NCBI GenBank assembly: GCA_007118075.1
Contig: SKSH01000202.1
Coordinates: 1 to 12,246 of the forward strand
DNA: 12,246 nucleotides
Direction: 5' to 3'
Source: Halobacteriales archaeon
GTDB taxonomy: Archaea; Halobacteriota; Halobacteria; Halobacteriales; SKSH01
The position numbers and the translations under genes were made by a program. Shown here one piece after another: positions 1 to 6,306 of this stretch. The notes under the pieces were generated by a model. That model was not told the origin of the DNA. It ran no database searches and saw nothing but the letters and a program-made list of their open reading frames with translations. Position 1 is the first letter of the stretch. The number at the start of each line of letters is the position of its first letter.

Positions 1-134
1 ATAGTAATCAAGAAATAACAGAACGTGCGCTTTGATGAAAAAGATAGGGTATCGAATCTGCCTAGTCCGGTATGAGGAAGAGCGAATGACGTCGATTAGT
101 CTGATCGCAACAGATCGATCGAAGGTACAAGTCG
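1..134. other. Gene-free left edge, AT-richer than the rest
   Basis: No credible coding region is visible between the window edge and the stop codon of the mechanosensitive channel gene. The first 60 bases are clearly AT-richer than the coding DNA beside them. I see no tRNA, no convincing hairpin and no TATA box with a start codon at a suitable distance. It is probably the 3' flank of the channel gene. Confidence 0.5.
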
Positions 135-1001
135 TTAGTCGGTCCTAGTTGCCACCTCGCCACCAATATCGACACCACCGGAGAGGTCGCGTTGTGGGAA
201 CGGGATCTCGATGCCCTCCTCGTCGAAGCGTTCCTTGACCTGTTGGACGAACTCAGAGCGGACATTGATCGGATCAGACGTCCGTGGATCGGCCACCCAA
301 ATTCGGCCTTGCAACCCAACCGAAGAATCGGCCAATTCGGTGACCCGCACCGAGGGTGCAGGATCATCGAGGATCGCTGGATGTGATTCGGCGACTTCGA
401 TGATTGCCTCGGTCGCAGCCTTGATGTCGTCGTTGTAGCTGATACCGAAGACGAAGGTCAATCGAAGCCGATCCTTGGCATAGACATTCTTGACGACGTT
501 GTCGGTCAGAACGCTGTTTGCCACCGTCAGCAGCTCGTTGTTGAACGTTCGTACGCGTGTCACGCGCAGTGAGATATCCTCGACGATACCCACCTGATCG
601 TTCCACTCGATCCAGTCGCCGATCTTGAAGGGCCGTTCGATGTAGATGAAGATGCCAGCAACGAAGTTCTTGATGACGTTCTGTAGCGCGAATCCGATCG
701 CAAGGGTACCTGCAGCGGCGATCGTTGTGAGAGAGCGAAGTGCCTCAGCCCAGCCGGCAACGGCGATCGCCAGGGTGATCGACCCGAAGATGACGAGGAA
801 CCACGTGAGCTTGCGAAGCGGTCGCTTCGCATGGACATCGAGGTCACGAGACGTGAGCAATCGATCGATACCAGGAAGGATGATCGCCTTGGCAACGATC
901 CACGCCACGAATAACGCGATGAAAAACATGATAATCGAACCGAGGGTACCCGCGATCCCCTCGGGGACCACATCGGCCAGCCATTCATCGAAGACCGTCA
1001 T
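135..1001 (-). CDS. MscS-family mechanosensitive ion channel
   Basis: This is a small-conductance mechanosensitive channel of the cytoplasmic membrane, a pore that opens under membrane tension to release solutes on hypo-osmotic shock. The 288-residue product has three hydrophobic helices at about residues 17-42, 63-84 and 88-121. The third is the Gly/Ala-rich pore helix and runs through the family pattern ALQNVIKNFVAG into ERPFKIGDWI (122-131), the start of the cytoplasmic beta domain. The mixed alpha/beta C-terminal domain ends near GIEIPFPQRDL (263-273), typical of the short, E. coli MscS-sized members. Its ATG overlaps the stop codon of the upstream YhbY-like gene (ATGA), so the two are probably co-transcribed and translationally coupled. 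The family is certain; ion selectivity and gating threshold cannot be read from sequence. Confidence 0.95.
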   Translation of the reverse strand: MTVFDEWLADVVPEGIAGTLGSIIMFFIALFVAWIVAKAIILPGIDRLLTSRDLDVHAKRPLRKLTWFLVIFGSITLAIAVAGWAEALRSLTTIAAAGTLAIGFALQNVIKNFVAGIFIYIERPFKIGDWIEWNDQVGIVEDISLRVTRVRTFNNELLTVANSVLTDNVVKNVYAKDRLRLTFVFGISYNDDIKAATEAIIEVAESHPAILDDPAPSVRVTELADSSVGLQGRIWVADPRTSDPINVRSEFVQQVKERFDEEGIEIPFPQRDLSGGVDIGGEVATRTD

Positions 1002-1246
1002 GGACTGAATACAGCCGTATGGCCGCGTGTCTCGACGATCGAGGCACCAGCCATCCCTGCCAGTTCCACCGCCAGCTCCTCGATACTCCCGTCACCCTGT
1101 GCCGATCGGAGGAACTTCGCCTTCACGAGCTCGTGATGTTCAAGCTGTGCGTTCAGTTCCTCAGCTGCTGGATCGAGTCCACGCTTGCCAACCCAAAGGC
1201 TCACCTCGAGCTCGTGCACCTCTGCTGGATCGTACCCATCACTCAT
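998..1246 (-). CDS. YhbY/CRM-domain RNA-binding protein
   Basis: This 82-residue protein consists of essentially one CRM (CRS1-YhbY) RNA-binding domain. The visible signatures are a VGKRGL turn at residues 19-24, matching the family's GK(N/R)G loop, and an HELVKAKFL strand that fits the HELVKVKF consensus. A C-terminal strand of the GHTAVF type also matches the end of the domain. Bacterial YhbY associates with pre-50S ribosomes, and plant relatives act in intron splicing; the archaeal role is probably ribosome assembly or another RNA task. It is first in a two-gene unit with the MscS channel gene, overlapping by 4 nt. The start at 1246 is the only sensible ATG and lies about 29 nt from a TTAAAC box shared with the divergent glycosyltransferase gene. 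The domain call is firm; the biological role is inferred. Confidence 0.85.
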   Translation of the reverse strand: MSDGYDPAEVHELEVSLWVGKRGLDPAAEELNAQLEHHELVKAKFLRSAQGDGSIEELAVELAGMAGASIVETRGHTAVFSP

Positions 1247-1271
1247 GGAACATCGTAGTTCACTCAGTGGT

Positions 1272-1278
1272 GTTTAAC
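1272..1278. promoter_or_regulatory. Candidate shared TATA-like box of a divergent pair
   Basis: GTTTAAC, its core nearly symmetric, lies between the divergent YhbY gene (start at 1246) and the glycosyltransferase gene (ATG at 1308). Read on the minus strand its centre is about 29 nt from the YhbY start. On the plus strand it is about 33 nt from the ATG. Both distances fit leaderless or nearly leaderless haloarchaeal transcripts. Which direction it serves, or whether it serves both, is not decided by sequence. Confidence 0.45.
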
Positions 1279-1307
1279 CTTGCCTCATCGGTCGACACCG
1301 GCCGTTC

Positions 1308-2393
1308 ATGTCGGAAGTGTTATGTTTCAACAGACGCTGGTCGTCCCCAGTGCGCATCCTCGTCCATCTCGATCTACCGAATCGGCTCGAGCGCTCGGGG
1401 ATCTACACCGCGTTTCGACAGCATCGCAAGGCACTCGAAGGTGTAGCAAAGCTCGAGCTGGTCGATCCCCCTGCGGCTGGTGAACTCATCCGAGGGTTGT
1501 TGTCTCGACACGAGTCAGAGATCGACCTGATCCACACACACCTCTTCGGGCCACGATCGATCGCCCTCTCGCTACTGGCACGACGACATGACATCCCCCT
1601 GGTCTGCCATGCACATGTGACACGAGAGGACTTCCGTGGAAGCTTTCGAGGATCGAACCAACTCGCCTATCCGCTTGGCTGGTACCTCAAGCGATGGTAC
1701 AGCCACGCAGACCTCGTGGTGGTGCCGAGTGATCATACCAGAGAACGGCTGGAGGACTATCCGGTCACCGCGCCGATCACCGTCAGCACCAACGGAGTTG
1801 ATCTTGCTGGTCTCAGTGGCTACGAGGCGCTCCGTGAACCATACCGAGAGCGCTATGAGATCGAGGGTACGGCCGTGTGCTGTTTAGGTAACGTCTTCCA
1901 GCGCAAGGGGGTCGATACCTTCTGTGCGATCGCCGAGGCACTCCCTGACATCGAGTTCGTCTGGTTCGGCCCATACGAATCCGGCGTGACCGCAAGTAAG
2001 ACGGTCAAGCGCCTGGTGAACGATCCACCACCGAACGTCACCTTCACCGGCTGGGTGGACGATAGACGAGGTGCCCTCGCTGCGGCCGATATCTTCCTCT
2101 TACCGAGTCGTGAGGAGAACCAAGGGATCGCTGTACTCGAGGCGATGGCCTGCGAAGTACCGGTTATCCTCCGGGACCTTCCGGTCTTCAAGGAGTTTGT
2201 GACTGACGGAACCGATGCGATCTTAGCCAGCGAGGAGTCGGCATTCGTCGATGCGATCGAGCAGCTTGCGAACGATCACGAGTTAGCCACCAGCATCGGT
2301 AAAGCCGCGAGTGAGACGGCCAAATCACACCGCCTAGAGGTCGTCGCTGACACGATGATCGGACAGTACCGGCCGCTCATCGAGGGGCGCTAA
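1308..2393 (+). CDS. GT4-family glycosyltransferase
   Basis: This is a retaining GT-B glycosyltransferase of family GT4, which transfers a sugar from an NDP-sugar to an acceptor at the cytoplasmic side of the membrane. The N-terminal half has the ERSGIYTAFRQH pattern (28-39), DLIHTHLF (73-80) and a VVVPSDHTRERL segment (137-148). The C-terminal nucleotide-sugar domain has GNVFQRKG (194-201), an FTGW strand and the EX7E motif from E270 to E278 in EENQGIAVLE. The N-terminal pattern resembles enzymes that add a second sugar to a glycolipid in Gram-positive bacteria (BgsA/CpoA type), so a glycolipid acceptor is a reasonable guess. Two starts are possible: ATG at 1308, or GTG at 1350, where the typical first beta strand (VRILVHL) begins. 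A second GT4 gene follows 61 nt downstream. The substrate is unknown. Confidence 0.9.
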   Translation: MSEVLCFNRRWSSPVRILVHLDLPNRLERSGIYTAFRQHRKALEGVAKLELVDPPAAGELIRGLLSRHESEIDLIHTHLFGPRSIALSLLARRHDIPLVCHAHVTREDFRGSFRGSNQLAYPLGWYLKRWYSHADLVVVPSDHTRERLEDYPVTAPITVSTNGVDLAGLSGYEALREPYRERYEIEGTAVCCLGNVFQRKGVDTFCAIAEALPDIEFVWFGPYESGVTASKTVKRLVNDPPPNVTFTGWVDDRRGALAAADIFLLPSREENQGIAVLEAMACEVPVILRDLPVFKEFVTDGTDAILASEESAFVDAIEQLANDHELATSIGKAASETAKSHRLEVVADTMIGQYRPLIEGR

Positions 2394-2421
2394 GCACACC
2401 TCGGTGCCTGCAAATCATCGG

Positions 2422-2428
2422 TTTTTAA
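2422..2428 (+). promoter_or_regulatory. TATA box of the second glycosyltransferase gene
   Basis: TTTTTAA is centred about 30 nt before the ATG at 2455, inside the 61-nt gap after the first glycosyltransferase. This is the haloarchaeal leaderless-promoter arrangement, so the second gene probably has its own start of transcription in addition to any readthrough. Confidence 0.6.
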
Positions 2429-2454
2429 CAGCCTGACGTCTACCGTGCACAGTA

Positions 2455-3573
2455 ATGGACTGCCGGGTATGCGCATTTACTGATACCTACTTACCCACCA
2501 TCAACGGTGTGAGCTATACGGTCAATACCTGGCGCAATCGGTGGCAGTCGAACGGCAGGAAGATGTCCATCGTCTTCCCCAACGCCAACGGGTACCAACC
2601 CGCTGACGATGAGTTTCCCGTCGGGAGCCTCCCGTTCCCGTTCTATGAGGGATATCGTCTCGGGCTACCGACACTGCCAGCTGAGTTCGATGAGCACGAT
2701 ATCGTGCATGCACACACCCCGTTCTCCCTTGGACTTGCTGCACTCCGGCAGGTCCGTCGCGACGAGCAACCGCTCGTCGCCTCATTTCACACCCCCTGTG
2801 GGGAGTACACCCAGTACCTCTCGCCGAGCAATCGGCTCAACGGTCAGCTGAGCTCTATCTCACAGCGATACGAACGGTGGTTCCTTGAGCATGCAGATGT
2901 GGTCACCGCCCCAACCGAGACCGCGGCGACCTACCTCGAGGAAGAGCTTGGGATCACCGTACCGGTCGCGGTAGTTCCAAATGGCGTTGACCTCAACCGA
3001 TTCGAACGGGTCGATTCGTCCGCCTTCCGCGAGCGCTATGACCTTCCAGCAGGCCCACTCATCGGGTACACCGGCCGCCACGGCTATGAGAAACGGCTCC
3101 ATGAGATCATCGAGGCAGTCGCCAAGGGGCCTGAGGACTGGTCGGTGGTGTTGAGCGGTGAAGGACCGGCCACCGATGCTGTCGAGCGCCTCGCCAACGA
3201 GCTCGATGTGGACCTGCACTGTCTTGGCTTCCTCGAGCGAGACGAACTCCCAGAGTTCTACTCTGTCCTCGATGTGTTTGCCTTCCCCAGCCCGGTGGAG
3301 ACACAAGGACTGGTAGCACTCGAATCGATCGTCTGTGGAACCCCGGTAGTCGGCATCGACGACGGTGCACTTGCTGAGACGATCACGGCCGGTGAGACCG
3401 GCTACCGGTACCGACCAGACGACATCGACCATTTCACCGAGCAACTCACCAAGGCGATAGTGTCTAGCGATTCGCTCAAGAGCAGTTGTCTCGATCAGCG
3501 AGAATCGCTCGGACTTGATCTATCGATCGATGCGTTAACAGACGTGTACGCGTCGGTCCTCGAAAATCGGTGA
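2455..3573 (+). CDS. GT4-family glycosyltransferase, glycolipid-type
   Basis: This is a GT-B-fold glycosyltransferase of 372 residues, a usual length for GT4. It opens with FTDTYLPTINGVSYTV (8-23), the first strand and glycine loop seen in diacylglycerol glucosyltransferases and related mannosyltransferases. HAHTPFSLG (85-93) and FHTPCGEYTQYL (111-122) follow, the latter a common acceptor-side pattern in that group. Further on are VVPNGVDLNRF (173-183), GYTGRHGYEKR (204-214), SGEGP (234-238) and the EX7E motif E282-E290 in VETQGLVALE. GTP(V)VG then closes the donor site. Together with the preceding gene it resembles the first-sugar/second-sugar pairs of glycolipid synthesis. Haloarchaea make mono- and diglycosyl archaeols, so this is a plausible but unproven role. 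The gene converges on the minus-strand gene at 3581, leaving only 7 nt. Confidence 0.92.
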   Translation: MDCRVCAFTDTYLPTINGVSYTVNTWRNRWQSNGRKMSIVFPNANGYQPADDEFPVGSLPFPFYEGYRLGLPTLPAEFDEHDIVHAHTPFSLGLAALRQVRRDEQPLVASFHTPCGEYTQYLSPSNRLNGQLSSISQRYERWFLEHADVVTAPTETAATYLEEELGITVPVAVVPNGVDLNRFERVDSSAFRERYDLPAGPLIGYTGRHGYEKRLHEIIEAVAKGPEDWSVVLSGEGPATDAVERLANELDVDLHCLGFLERDELPEFYSVLDVFAFPSPVETQGLVALESIVCGTPVVGIDDGALAETITAGETGYRYRPDDIDHFTEQLTKAIVSSDSLKSSCLDQRESLGLDLSIDALTDVYASVLENR

Positions 3574-3580
3574 GTAGGGC

Positions 3581-3877
3581 CTACTCGTCCTCAAGCGCGT
3601 CTGCTACCCTGGCAACCTCGGCAGTCAAATCTTGGATATCCTCACGGAGCTGGGTGAGCTCTCTGGCGACGGCCGTCTCGCGCTGTTCACCACGGAGATC
3701 ACCGCCAAGACCACCGCCCATCATCCCACCCATCATCTGGGCAAACGGATTCCCACCACCGCTGGCGAATGGATCGTCCATCCCCTCACCCTCGTTGGCT
3801 CGGGCTTCTTCGAGTCGTTCCTGGAACGATGGCACCTCTCGTTCGTCCTCATCGCCATCTGGAGTTTCGTCGGACAT
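3581..3877 (-). CDS. Small acidic protein with Gly/Met-rich stretch and C-terminal coiled coil
   Basis: I do not recognise a named family for this 98-residue protein, though it reads like a real haloarchaeal gene. An acidic N-terminus (DETPDGDEDERE) is followed by a short charged helix containing QERLEEARANEGEG. A low-complexity segment rich in Gly and Met (PFAQMMGGMMGGGLGG, about residues 44-59) comes next. The last 35 residues form a strong heptad-type helix ending VARVADALEDE, which should make a coiled coil. The flexible Met/Gly segment beside a coiled coil suggests an oligomer or a partner-binding protein; there is no signal peptide, and the charged rest of the chain argues against a membrane span. 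It lies 35 nt after the epimerase gene on the same strand. A CTTTTC-type AT-rich element about 30 nt upstream could provide its own promoter. Function unknown. Confidence 0.75.
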   Translation of the reverse strand: MSDETPDGDEDEREVPSFQERLEEARANEGEGMDDPFASGGGNPFAQMMGGMMGGGLGGDLRGEQRETAVARELTQLREDIQDLTAEVARVADALEDE

Positions 3878-3912
3878 ACCGACCCATCCGGTGGCCGGAC
3901 CGAAAAGGGCTT

Positions 3913-4851
3913 TTATTCGGGGAGTTCGACCTGCTCGCCTAGTTGCTCTGCCGCCAGTCTGATGGCGCCTTCGCAGTCATTGATCGGCTGCCATCCGAGT
4001 GCCTCGAGCCTGGAGACATCGAGGCACATCCGAGGGACGTCACCGGTCCAGCCCCGATCACCACCGGTGTAGCTGTACGCAGGGTCGACCCCAAGGATGT
4101 CAGCGACGATGGTAGCCAGTTCGCGGACTGAGAGCGCTGAGGTGGTCCCGACGTTATAGACCTCAAAGCCATCGGGTGCCGCCTCGGCGATCGTCTGCAA
4201 CGCGGTGGCAACGTCGCTTGCATGGATGAACGACTTCTCCTGTCGCCCATCCCCGAGAATCTCCAGCTCGGTCGGATCAGCGGTGAGCTTCTCGACGAAA
4301 TCCGGGGTGACCGATCCGTCGAACACCGGCCCGACCACGTTCGCCAACCGGGCGATGCTCACCGACATCCCTGCCCGTTCGACGGCTGTAGAGAGGATCG
4401 CCTCCTCGGCCACCTTCGCCGCACCATACGGTGAGATCGGTGCCAACGGACCATAGGATTCGGGTGTTGGTCGAGGTGCCTGCTCCCCATAGACGGTCGA
4501 CGAAGAGGTGAAGATGAGCCGTTCGACGCCTGCCTCCATGGCAGCATCGAGGACGCCGAAGGTCACGTCGACATTGGCTCGAAACTGCTCGCGTGCCCCA
4601 GCGGCCACGTCCTTTTCGGCCACGGCGAGATGGTAGACGAGGTCGACGTCCTCATAATACGTCGCCGATGCCGCCACATCGGATACATCCACCTCGTGGA
4701 AGCTGACTCCGGTGGGCACCCGATCGGACGATCCACTCGAGAGATCGTCTAAGACGATAACCTCAGCCTCGTCAGCCAGTGCTGCAGCGAGATGTGATCC
4801 GATGTGACCGGCACCACCGGTGATCAAGATCCGACGTCCGGTATGTCCCAT
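3913..4851 (-). CDS. NAD-dependent epimerase/dehydratase (extended SDR, nucleotide-sugar)
   Basis: This is an extended short-chain dehydrogenase/reductase of the UDP-glucose 4-epimerase/NDP-sugar dehydratase group, 312 residues. The NAD-binding fold has TGGAGHIGSH (11-20) and an acidic residue at the end of the second strand (LDDLSSG, 34-40), favouring NAD over NADP. Ser residues in FTSSSTVYGE (114-123) and the Tyr142-Lys146 pair in SPYGAAK supply the catalytic triad. The C-terminal stretch (RGWTGDV and LDVSRLEALGWQP) is the usual substrate-domain end of NDP-sugar epimerases. The protein acts in the cytoplasm on an unidentified nucleotide sugar. Two GT4 genes a few hundred bases away would be natural consumers of its product. 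It lies 38 nt downstream of the CARF-HTH gene on the same strand and may share its transcript. UDP-galactose, UDP-glucuronate and deoxysugar roles are all possible. Confidence 0.88.
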   Translation of the reverse strand: MGHTGRRILITGGAGHIGSHLAAALADEAEVIVLDDLSSGSSDRVPTGVSFHEVDVSDVAASATYYEDVDLVYHLAVAEKDVAAGAREQFRANVDVTFGVLDAAMEAGVERLIFTSSSTVYGEQAPRPTPESYGPLAPISPYGAAKVAEEAILSTAVERAGMSVSIARLANVVGPVFDGSVTPDFVEKLTADPTELEILGDGRQEKSFIHASDVATALQTIAEAAPDGFEVYNVGTTSALSVRELATIVADILGVDPAYSYTGGDRGWTGDVPRMCLDVSRLEALGWQPINDCEGAIRLAAEQLGEQVELPE

Positions 4852-4889
4852 GCTGACAACGAGACTGAGTCGAGGGAAAGTCGTTTTGC

Positions 4890-5561
4890 TTAGCGGTTAG
4901 TATCTGCCTTGGTCCGGACCATCAAGCGCCCGGTGAACGTGATGTCGGTGAACTTGGCCTTTCCCTCCTGCCACGTATCGACCAACTTGCGACTCTCGAG
5001 CTGCTGGAGATGCCGGGTGATCGTCGACTTGGCGATCTCCCGTGCCTCGGTCAGCTCTGAAATGGAGACGGGCCGCCCGAAGTCCTCGATCACCTCGAGT
5101 GTCCGAAAGCTTGCGGATGGTGTGTCGACCACGAGGTTCGGGATCGGCAGCGATCGTACCTCACCGTCGATATCGCTGTAACTGAGATACTCCGCGATAC
5201 TGTCATGATACACGAAGGCAGCAGTCGAGAGTGCCAATAGGATATCCCGTGGGCCGCCGCTCAGGTTCAAGATGAGCTCACCATCGAATGCATCAAGTAT
5301 CTCACATATCCGTGTCACCGCTGCCTCATAATCGTCATGTGGGATCTCCTCGATGGTGATCGAGGTATCTGGTTCGACCTGTGAGAGCATCTGCCGGACA
5401 TCCCGGATGGCCTGTGTCGCCCGATTGTCATCCATCTCGATCGCCGGCCGAAGTAAGATGATCCAATCGTCTGTATCCAACCCGTTACTGATCACCGTTC
5501 GGGTGACACGGGAGCTATCGTACCCAATCGGTGACACATACGCCCGCATGGAAATATCCAT
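4890..5561 (-). CDS. CARF-HTH regulator, Csa3-like (no cas genes nearby)
   Basis: This protein of up to 223 residues pairs an N-terminal CARF (CRISPR-associated Rossmann fold) sensor with a C-terminal winged helix. The CARF part shows a first-strand loop SPIGYDSSRVTR (10-21) and the ligand-loop motif LNLSGGPRDI (98-107), close to the NLSGG/NLTGG consensus of Csa3 and other CARF proteins. The winged helix at about 165-210 includes SISELTEAREIAKSTITRHL, a marR/arsR-like recognition helix, and a KLVDT wing. Csa3 proteins bind DNA and respond to cyclic oligoadenylate in Sulfolobus; here no cas gene or repeat array is visible, so the job is probably different. Start is ambiguous: ATG at 5561 or at 5549, the latter beginning MRAYVSPIG as typical relatives do. 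Each is preceded by its own TTTTATCAA box. It is divergent from trm56 across an AT-rich spacer. Family confident; ligand and targets unknown. Confidence 0.87.
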   Translation of the reverse strand: MDISMRAYVSPIGYDSSRVTRTVISNGLDTDDWIILLRPAIEMDDNRATQAIRDVRQMLSQVEPDTSITIEEIPHDDYEAAVTRICEILDAFDGELILNLSGGPRDILLALSTAAFVYHDSIAEYLSYSDIDGEVRSLPIPNLVVDTPSASFRTLEVIEDFGRPVSISELTEAREIAKSTITRHLQQLESRKLVDTWQEGKAKFTDITFTGRLMVRTKADTNR

Positions 5562-5570
5562 CGGTCAGCG

Positions 5571-5593
5571 TTGATAAAACAGTATTGATAAAA
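5571..5593 (-). promoter_or_regulatory. Tandem TATA-like direct repeats upstream of the CARF-HTH gene
   Basis: On the minus strand TTTTATCAA occurs twice, exactly, at 5593-5585 and 5579-5571, 14 nt apart. The centre of the proximal copy is about 27 nt from ATG 5549, and that of the distal copy about 28 nt from ATG 5561. Each thus sits at the distance of a leaderless haloarchaeal TATA box from one of the two in-frame start codons. They may be two overlapping promoters, or one may be a regulator site. Confidence 0.55.
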
Positions 5594-5596
5594 TTC

Positions 5597-5656
5597 TTCG
5601 AAATTGAACGAAATATATTCGAATTTGTTCGAACGGTTGCCCAAGTAGAATCGAAA
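5597..5656. repeat. Helically phased CGAA boxes, candidate operator
   Basis: TTCGAA occurs at 5597-5602, 5618-5623 and 5628-5633, with AACGAA at 5607-5612. The CG steps lie at 5599, 5609, 5620 and 5630, so the spacing is 10, 11 and 10 bp, one helical turn each. A further ATCGAA has its CG at 5652, two turns on. A protein array would meet every box on the same DNA face. The centre also has an ATATATT element usable as a TATA box. Position between the CARF-HTH gene and trm56 makes the CARF-HTH protein the first candidate to bind here; this is inference. Confidence 0.5.
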
Positions 5657-5695
5657 CACCGAGGGAGGCGGTCCACGTTGCCATCGGCAGTGAAC

Positions 5696-6238
5696 ATGTT
5701 CGGGAGTGCCGACACTACCGTTGTCAGACTCGGCCACCGTCCCGGTCGAGACGAGCGAACCACGACACACGTAGCGCTCGTCGCCAGAGCGTTCGGTGCA
5801 GACCATGCCATCATCCCCGAGACGGCATCCCAGGCGGTCGAGACCGTCGATGATATCACACAGCGATTTGGCGGTCCATTCGAGGTGACCGCAGTGGGAA
5901 ACCCCATCCGATGGCTCCGCGAGCAGGAGGGGACGATCGTCCACCTCACGATGTACGGTGAACCCGTACAGACTGTCGTCGAGGACATCCACCACGCACC
6001 TACCAGCGAGCCACTCCTCGTCGCCGTCGGTGCCGGGAAGGTACCCGCAGAGCTCTACGAGCTAGCTGACTGGAACGTCGCGGTTACCAACCAACCACAC
6101 TCAGAGATCGCTGCATTGGCGGTGTTCCTCGACCGATTGAGCGATGGTCGAGCGCTCGAGACCACCTTCACCGACGGTGACGTCACCGTCATCCCGAGCG
6201 AACGCGGCAAACAGGTTGAACCAACGACAGAGGAGTGA
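5696..6238 (+). CDS. tRNA (cytidine(56)-2'-O)-methyltransferase, aTrm56
   Basis: This is the archaeal SPOUT-class enzyme that 2'-O-methylates C56 in the T-loop of tRNA using S-adenosylmethionine. The 180-residue product opens with VVRLGHRPGRDERTTTHVALVARAFGA-type sequence (from residue 9), the diagnostic first strand and helix of the family. HLTMYGEP (83-90) and the knot region LVAVGAGKVPAELYELADWNVAVTNQPHSE (108-137) are also present; this trefoil knot binds the cofactor. I chose ATG 5696 because the family consensus starts here. The frame stays open upstream to 5531, but that extension overlaps the divergent gene and is not family-like. A GGAGG at 5664-5668 sits 9 nt before an in-frame TTG (5678), a less likely alternative. 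Its promoter probably lies in the AT-rich divergent region, giving a leader of several tens of bases. Next is tfe, 68 nt downstream. Confidence 0.93.
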   Translation: MFGSADTTVVRLGHRPGRDERTTTHVALVARAFGADHAIIPETASQAVETVDDITQRFGGPFEVTAVGNPIRWLREQEGTIVHLTMYGEPVQTVVEDIHHAPTSEPLLVAVGAGKVPAELYELADWNVAVTNQPHSEIAALAVFLDRLSDGRALETTFTDGDVTVIPSERGKQVEPTTEE

Positions 6239-6275
6239 ACAGGTGATGATCGGCCACCAGGCGCGGCGGGAAAGC

Positions 6276-6282
6276 CTTATTG
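6276..6282 (+). promoter_or_regulatory. TATA-like box of tfe
   Basis: CTTATTG is centred 28 nt before the tfe ATG, with the flank AAAGCCTTATTG. The same heptamer occurs at an almost identical distance upstream of the small membrane-protein gene at 10302. The arrangement predicts a leaderless tfe transcript independent of trm56. Confidence 0.5.
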
Positions 6283-6306
6283 ACCCGTCGCCAATACACC
6301 TGGGCA

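Noticed and set aside
62..367. Open frame on the minus strand at the left edge and further plus-strand frames in the channel gene
   Set aside because: They overlap the clearly coding MscS gene, are rich in Ser/Arg, and show no family pattern.
2860..3444. Long 194-codon minus-strand frame inside the second glycosyltransferase gene
   Set aside because: It is the antisense of an unmistakable GT4 gene; composition is not halophilic and no motif is seen.
5531..5695. Upstream in-frame extension of trm56
   Set aside because: The frame is open, but the added sequence overlaps the CARF-HTH start, is AT-rich promoter-like DNA and does not resemble the family N-terminus. ATG 5696 matches the family.
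4890..5700. CRISPR array near the Csa3-like gene
   Set aside because: No repeats of 25-40 nt with regular spacers are visible. The only repeats are 6-9 nt promoter-scale boxes.
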